This document shows positions 5,706-6,115 of a stretch of DNA of 6,115 nt, piece by piece. How positions within the stretch are numbered: the stretch's first letter is position 1; every line of letters starts with the position of its first letter. Made by a program: the position numbers and the translations under genes. The notes under the pieces were generated by a model. The model was not told the DNA's origin. It ran no database searches and saw only the letters and a list, made by a program, of their open reading frames with translations. Source of the stretch: Capsulimonas sp. (GTDB lineage Bacteria > Armatimonadota > Armatimonadia > Armatimonadales > Capsulimonadaceae); the NCBI GenBank assembly GCA_025963815.1, contig JAOQAA010000658.1:1-6115 (forward strand), given 5' to 3'.

Positions 5706-6115
5706 TTGGACCGACGAATTGATAAGTATCTGGACGATATTTCGCTTAGCCTGCGCTATATGTCCGCTGAGGAAGCAGGCGAGACGCGCGATGAACTGCG
5801 TCAGCATCTCTACGCGCTTGTGATGGAGCTGCGCGAAGGCGGAGCCTCGGAGGATGGCGCTGTCACATGGGCCTTGAAGAAATTTGGGCCAGCAAATCGG
5901 GTAGGGTATCAGCTGGGAAAGAAATCAATCGCAGAGTTTTTAACGGGCTTGGATAAGGCTGTTTCAATCCGCACCAAGTTATTGAGAAATCTGCGGGGAG
6001 TGATTGCAGGAGCCTGTTTTGTTTCCGTGTCTGCAGAGTTTATCGTGGGCGACCATAGGGCTCTATGGCCTTATTCGCTGGCGCTGGCCGGAGGGGCGAT
6101 TGTCGGCGTGCTGGA
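5706..6115 (+). CDS. Second HAAS-like domain membrane protein, 3' end outside the window
   Basis: An open frame runs to the window edge (136 residues seen, no stop). Residues 1-73 (RIDKYLDDISLSLRY, ETRDELRQHLYALVMELREGG, LKKFGPANRVGYQLGKK) align without gaps to residues about 14-82 of the preceding protein. Shared positions include YL, ET..E.R.HL, EL, F G and VG..L. A hydrophobic helix follows at about 97-114, and another begins at about 121, so this too is a membrane-anchored HAAS-like protein. Its C-terminal output domain is unseen. The start is inferred as TTG 5706: there is no ATG near the domain start, and GGAG (5696-5699) lies six bases ahead. In-frame TTG codons at 5688 and 5694 are less well placed. 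It begins 36 bases after the previous stop with no terminator, so it should share the padR operon. Confidence 0.75.
   Translation, partial: MDRRIDKYLDDISLSLRYMSAEEAGETRDELRQHLYALVMELREGGASEDGAVTWALKKFGPANRVGYQLGKKSIAEFLTGLDKAVSIRTKLLRNLRGVIAGACFVSVSAEFIVGDHRALWPYSLALAGGAIVGVL

Noticed and set aside
1..6115. Search for CRISPR repeats, tRNA, rRNA, insertion-sequence ends, attachment sites or phage/defence genes
   Set aside because: No spaced direct repeats, cloverleaf-like sequences, transposase motifs or nuclease/toxin motifs were noticed by eye on either strand.

Overview
The window looks like chromosomal DNA of a moderately GC-rich bacterium (my impression is high 50s per cent GC, not computed). 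AGGAG-type ribosome binding sites precede most genes, and one gene has a Tat signal and another a lipoprotein signal. The mix of a glucose-fructose-oxidoreductase-like Tat protein, an FN3 lipoprotein and a PadR/HAAS cassette would suit Acidobacteriota or Armatimonadota. That placement is a guess, because no rRNA or lineage marker is present. No tRNA, rRNA, insertion sequence, phage gene or CRISPR array was seen.

Left part (1-2520). A partial FN3-domain lipoprotein gene reads leftward off the edge. It diverges across a 170-base intergenic region, which holds two inverted repeats, from a rightward pair: a Tat-exported Gfo/Idh/MocA oxidoreductase very close to Zymomonas GFOR, then, 52 bases later, a DJ-1/PfpI family protein. 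A hairpin flanked by A and T runs ends this unit and also serves the convergent gene on the other strand.

Middle (2570-4460). Two leftward genes follow: an iron-type alcohol dehydrogenase and, downstream of it, a TetR-family regulator with its own promoter in the 52-base gap. The regulator aligns with E. coli NemR, including the Cys and Lys used there to sense electrophiles and hypochlorite. With an aldehyde/alcohol oxidoreductase on one side and a DJ-1 family protein on the other, a reactive-carbonyl or electrophile response locus is a reasonable but unproven reading.

Right part (4461-6115). A divergent AT-rich intergenic region carries a near-consensus promoter with an inverted repeat filling the space between its -35 and -10 boxes. 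It drives a PadR-type regulator. The next gene overlaps padR and encodes a HAAS-like helical domain plus membrane segments. A second, related HAAS-like membrane protein starts 36 bases after that gene, at a TTG codon, and runs off the window. The three genes look like one signalling operon. I did not find a wholly unknown system. The best leads are the PadR plus tandem HAAS cassette with its embedded operator, and the NemR-like locus with a probably leaderless regulator transcript.
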